Positions 49,725 through 51,790 of a stretch of DNA of 51,790 nucleotides are shown in pieces. Origin of the DNA: Candidatus Riflebacteria bacterium HGW-Riflebacteria-2 (lineage in GTDB: Bacteria; Muiribacteriota; Ozemobacteria; Ozemobacterales; Ozemobacteraceae); the NCBI GenBank assembly GCA_002839435.1, contig PGYA01000032.1:1-51790 (forward strand), in the 5' to 3' direction. Every line of letters starts with the position of its first letter. Position 1 is the stretch's first letter. Under the pieces are notes generated by a model that did no database searches, was not told where the DNA came from, and worked only from the letters and a program-made list of their open reading frames with translations. The translations under genes were made by a program, and so were the position numbers.

Positions 49725-51790
49725 TCAGTCGTTTATTTTAACAGGCTTGCGCATCGCAAAGTACGCTAGGGTGGCGCAGAGAAGCAGAAAGGCGATTACG
49801 CCGCGCGTCTGATTGCCAGGCGCTTCGCCGCCGATGTCGAGTTTACCGTCGGCTTCGGAGATGTAGACCTGTTCCCATTTGCCGATTTCAATGGTTTTTT
49901 CGACAACGCTACCATTCAGACTGGCTTTAATGGTAAGTGTCTGCGTTTTTGCTTTCTGTAGCTGGTCGTTATAGCCGGCTATCTCGCTCTTTTTGGCGTC
50001 GATGGCCGCCGCATCGGGTGGGGTTGCCGCCTGTAAAAGGCGCAGGGCTGCTCTGGTCTGCGAAATATTTTCGACTATGTCGTCAGTAGCCGGATAAACC
50101 GACGGTGATACGTTATGGTATGTGCCGGCAAGGGGTTGACCGTTGATTTCGATATTGCTGAGCCGGGTCGAGGAAATATGAATGCCCGGTTTGTTGATAC
50201 CTTCGAGCAGACCAGGGCTGTTTTCAGCAATACCCATGAGAACCATTATAAAAACGCCGGTGAGCGCCGCGCCGGCGATCAGGCCTGATGAATAGAGCAC
50301 GCCGGTTTCGCGTTTTTCTTCAAGATCCGGATCACTTTTGCGCTTTTCAAGAATCCAGCGGATAATACCGCCAGCCATGATCGGAACCGACAACGAAAGC
50401 GGCAGATAAAGCCCTACTGCGAAGGCCAGCGAGTTGATACCGAGAAGTTCTACCCCGAGGGCGATGAACATGCCACTGATAACAAGATTCCAGGGCAGAT
50501 TGCCGCCGATAACACCATCGACGACCAGTTTCATCAGGTTTGCCTGGGGTGCCGGCAGTTCGCCGGAAGTAATGGCATCTTTGAGTAGATACATGACAAA
50601 ACCCATGGTTAGCCCGGAAGAAATGACGCCAATGAATTCGCCAATCTGCTGGTATCTTGGAGTAGAACCTATGAGAAAGCCGGTTTTGAGATCCTGCGAA
50701 GTGTCGCCGGCAATAGCGGCGGCGATACAGACGAAGGCACCAACGGTAAGAACTGCGATCTTAACATTGGGCATGTCAGCCATGCCGGCAAGTATGAAGA
50801 TAATGCAGGTCAGCAGCAGTGTCGCTATGGTCATGCCCGAGATCGGGTTCGACGAAGAGCCAAGCAGGCCAACGATGCGCGAAGAGACTGTGACAAAAAA
50901 GAAACCGAAGACTACGATCAGAATCCCGGCGATGGCAGACATTCCGAATGAATGGAATATCGTCATGTTGAGAAAAATAGTAGCTGCCAGAGCAAGCACG
51001 AGAGAACCGCCAATTACAACTCCCATCGACAGATCCAGGTCGGTGCGTGCTGTAACCTCTCCGTCATCTTTTTTGCCGAGGTTTGACAAGCCGGCTTTGA
51101 AGCTTGAAATTATGATTGGAATCGACTTGATCAGCGAAAAAATGCCGGCGAAGGCGACGCCGCCAGCACCGATGTAGCGGATGTAGCGTGACCAGATTGA
51201 ACCAGGCCCCATATCTTTGATGAGATTGCTCATTTCAGGATAAATAGGAGTTGCACAGTGCTCACCAAACAGGCAAATCAGTGGAATGAGCACCAGCCAG
51301 CCAAAAATACCTCCGCTCAGCATGATTGCCGAAATCTTCGGGCCGATGATATAGCCGACACCGAGCAGTTCAGGGGTCACTTCGGCACCGATCTCGGCAC
51401 CCTTGAAACCGGGAATATGAGTCGCCGGTTCCTTGCTCCACAGGCCGAACAGGCGGTTGTGCATCAGTGCCTGGTAGAGAGCTCCGATGCCCATTCCTTG
51501 AAACAGTGTCTTGGCCTTGGAAATATCACCTTGACCGGCGACGAGAACCTCGGCGCAGGCTGTGCCTTCCGGGTATGGCAGTTTGCCGTGCTCCTGCACG
51601 ATCAGGTAGCGGCGCAGCGGAATCATAAACAACACGCCGATGGCGCCGCCAACAATGGCAATTACGGTAATTTCAAGCTTTGACGGCTCGAGGCCCCAGA
51701 TAAAAAATGCTGGTATGGTGAAAATAACGCCAGCTGCCAGTGATTCGCCGGCTGAACCGACGGTCTGTACTATGTTGGTTTCCAGTATGG
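49725..51790 (-). CDS. OPT-family oligopeptide transporter, 5'-truncated by window
   Basis: The frame is open to the window edge, 688 residues visible. It begins at ILETNIVQTVGSAGESLAAG, the OPT hallmark, and continues with PLRRYLIVQEHGKLPYPEGT and VDGVIGGNLPWNLVISGMFI. About 14 membrane helices are expected. The substrate is likely short peptides or metal chelates, which fits amino-acid fermentation. The C-terminus is unusual: about 140 residues of soluble, coiled-coil and beta-type sequence (ISQTRAALRLLQAATPPDAA, then TIKASLNGSVVEKTIEIG) between the penultimate and last helices. A terminator follows. Confidence 0.9.
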   Translation of the reverse strand, partial: ILETNIVQTVGSAGESLAAGVIFTIPAFFIWGLEPSKLEITVIAIVGGAIGVLFMIPLRRYLIVQEHGKLPYPEGTACAEVLVAGQGDISKAKTLFQGMGIGALYQALMHNRLFGLWSKEPATHIPGFKGAEIGAEVTPELLGVGYIIGPKISAIMLSGGIFGWLVLIPLICLFGEHCATPIYPEMSNLIKDMGPGSIWSRYIRYIGAGGVAFAGIFSLIKSIPIIISSFKAGLSNLGKKDDGEVTARTDLDLSMGVVIGGSLVLALAATIFLNMTIFHSFGMSAIAGILIVVFGFFFVTVSSRIVGLLGSSSNPISGMTIATLLLTCIIFILAGMADMPNVKIAVLTVGAFVCIAAAIAGDTSQDLKTGFLIGSTPRYQQIGEFIGVISSGLTMGFVMYLLKDAITSGELPAPQANLMKLVVDGVIGGNLPWNLVISGMFIALGVELLGINSLAFAVGLYLPLSLSVPIMAGGIIRWILEKRKSDPDLEEKRETGVLYSSGLIAGAALTGVFIMVLMGIAENSPGLLEGINKPGIHISSTRLSNIEINGQPLAGTYHNVSPSVYPATDDIVENISQTRAALRLLQAATPPDAAAIDAKKSEIAGYNDQLQKAKTQTLTIKASLNGSVVEKTIEIGKWEQVYISEADGKLDIGGEAPGNQTRGVIAFLLLCATLAYFAMRKPVKIND

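Noticed and set aside
1..51790. rRNA, tRNA or insertion-sequence genes
   Set aside because: Reading by eye I found no tRNA-like cloverleaf, rRNA core or transposase frame; a covariance search could still find one.

Overview
The window looks like chromosome from an uncultured Gram-negative, anaerobic, amino-acid-fermenting bacterium. An outer-membrane usher-like barrel, type II secretion/type IV pilus-like pseudopilins, many secreted proteins and a near-complete anaerobic lysine-fermentation set support this. Gene content recalls candidate phyla such as Riflebacteria or Cloacimonadota, but that placement is a guess; no rRNA or tRNA gene was seen to anchor it. Most genes lie on the minus strand.

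Layout. 1-5585: two tandem secreted TPR-like proteins (the first runs off the window), a small PLDc_N-like membrane protein with a secreted C39-like papain-fold protein, phaR overlapping a secreted alpha/beta hydrolase, then a gene-free stretch with a hexanucleotide repeat array and a nested inverted-repeat element. 5586-13080 (mostly plus): a small membrane protein, a large MscS-type channel overlapping a photolyase, an NCS2 purine permease, a phospholipid-methyltransferase-like enzyme and CorA. 13087-15431: kamD-kamE, the B12/PLP lysine 5,6-aminomutase. 15635-18691: a transporter-HEAT-cyclic-nucleotide-binding fusion. 18741-19730: a secreted protein of unknown function.

19914-27076 is a coherent locus: PAS-type histidine kinase, NarL-type regulator, two paralogous secreted subunits separated by a strong hairpin, a third subunit, a periplasmic-chaperone-like protein and a 941-residue usher-like barrel. 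It reads as a divergent chaperone-usher fibre system under its own two-component control. 27312-32714 holds a secreted protein-arginine-deiminase-like enzyme with the eukaryotic-type active-site motifs, a HEAT-like protein, a hybrid-free PAS histidine kinase, a YaiI/UPF0178 protein and a 33-residue Lys-rich protein.

32950-41374 is the main lysine-degradation cluster, read on the minus strand as aminotransferase (kat-like), kce, atoD, atoA, kdd, kamA, kamB, kamC. With kamDE it covers lysine to beta-lysine to 3,5-diaminohexanoate to 3-keto-5-aminohexanoate, cleavage with acetyl-CoA, and CoA transfer. The ammonia lyase kal is absent and a class III aminotransferase stands in its place, suggesting the transaminating route to acetoacetyl-CoA.

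41773-51790: two small genes (one acidic secreted protein), cmoA-cmoB for tRNA wobble modification, a three-gene pseudopilin tip cluster whose GspK-like member carries a Hint (hedgehog/intein) domain and a Gly/Ser-rich tail, a secreted endonuclease/exonuclease/phosphatase-family protein, and an OPT-family transporter truncated by the window end.

The strongest candidates for undescribed biology are the Hint-bearing pseudopilin tip (44471-48449) and the two-component-controlled chaperone-usher-like locus (19914-27076).
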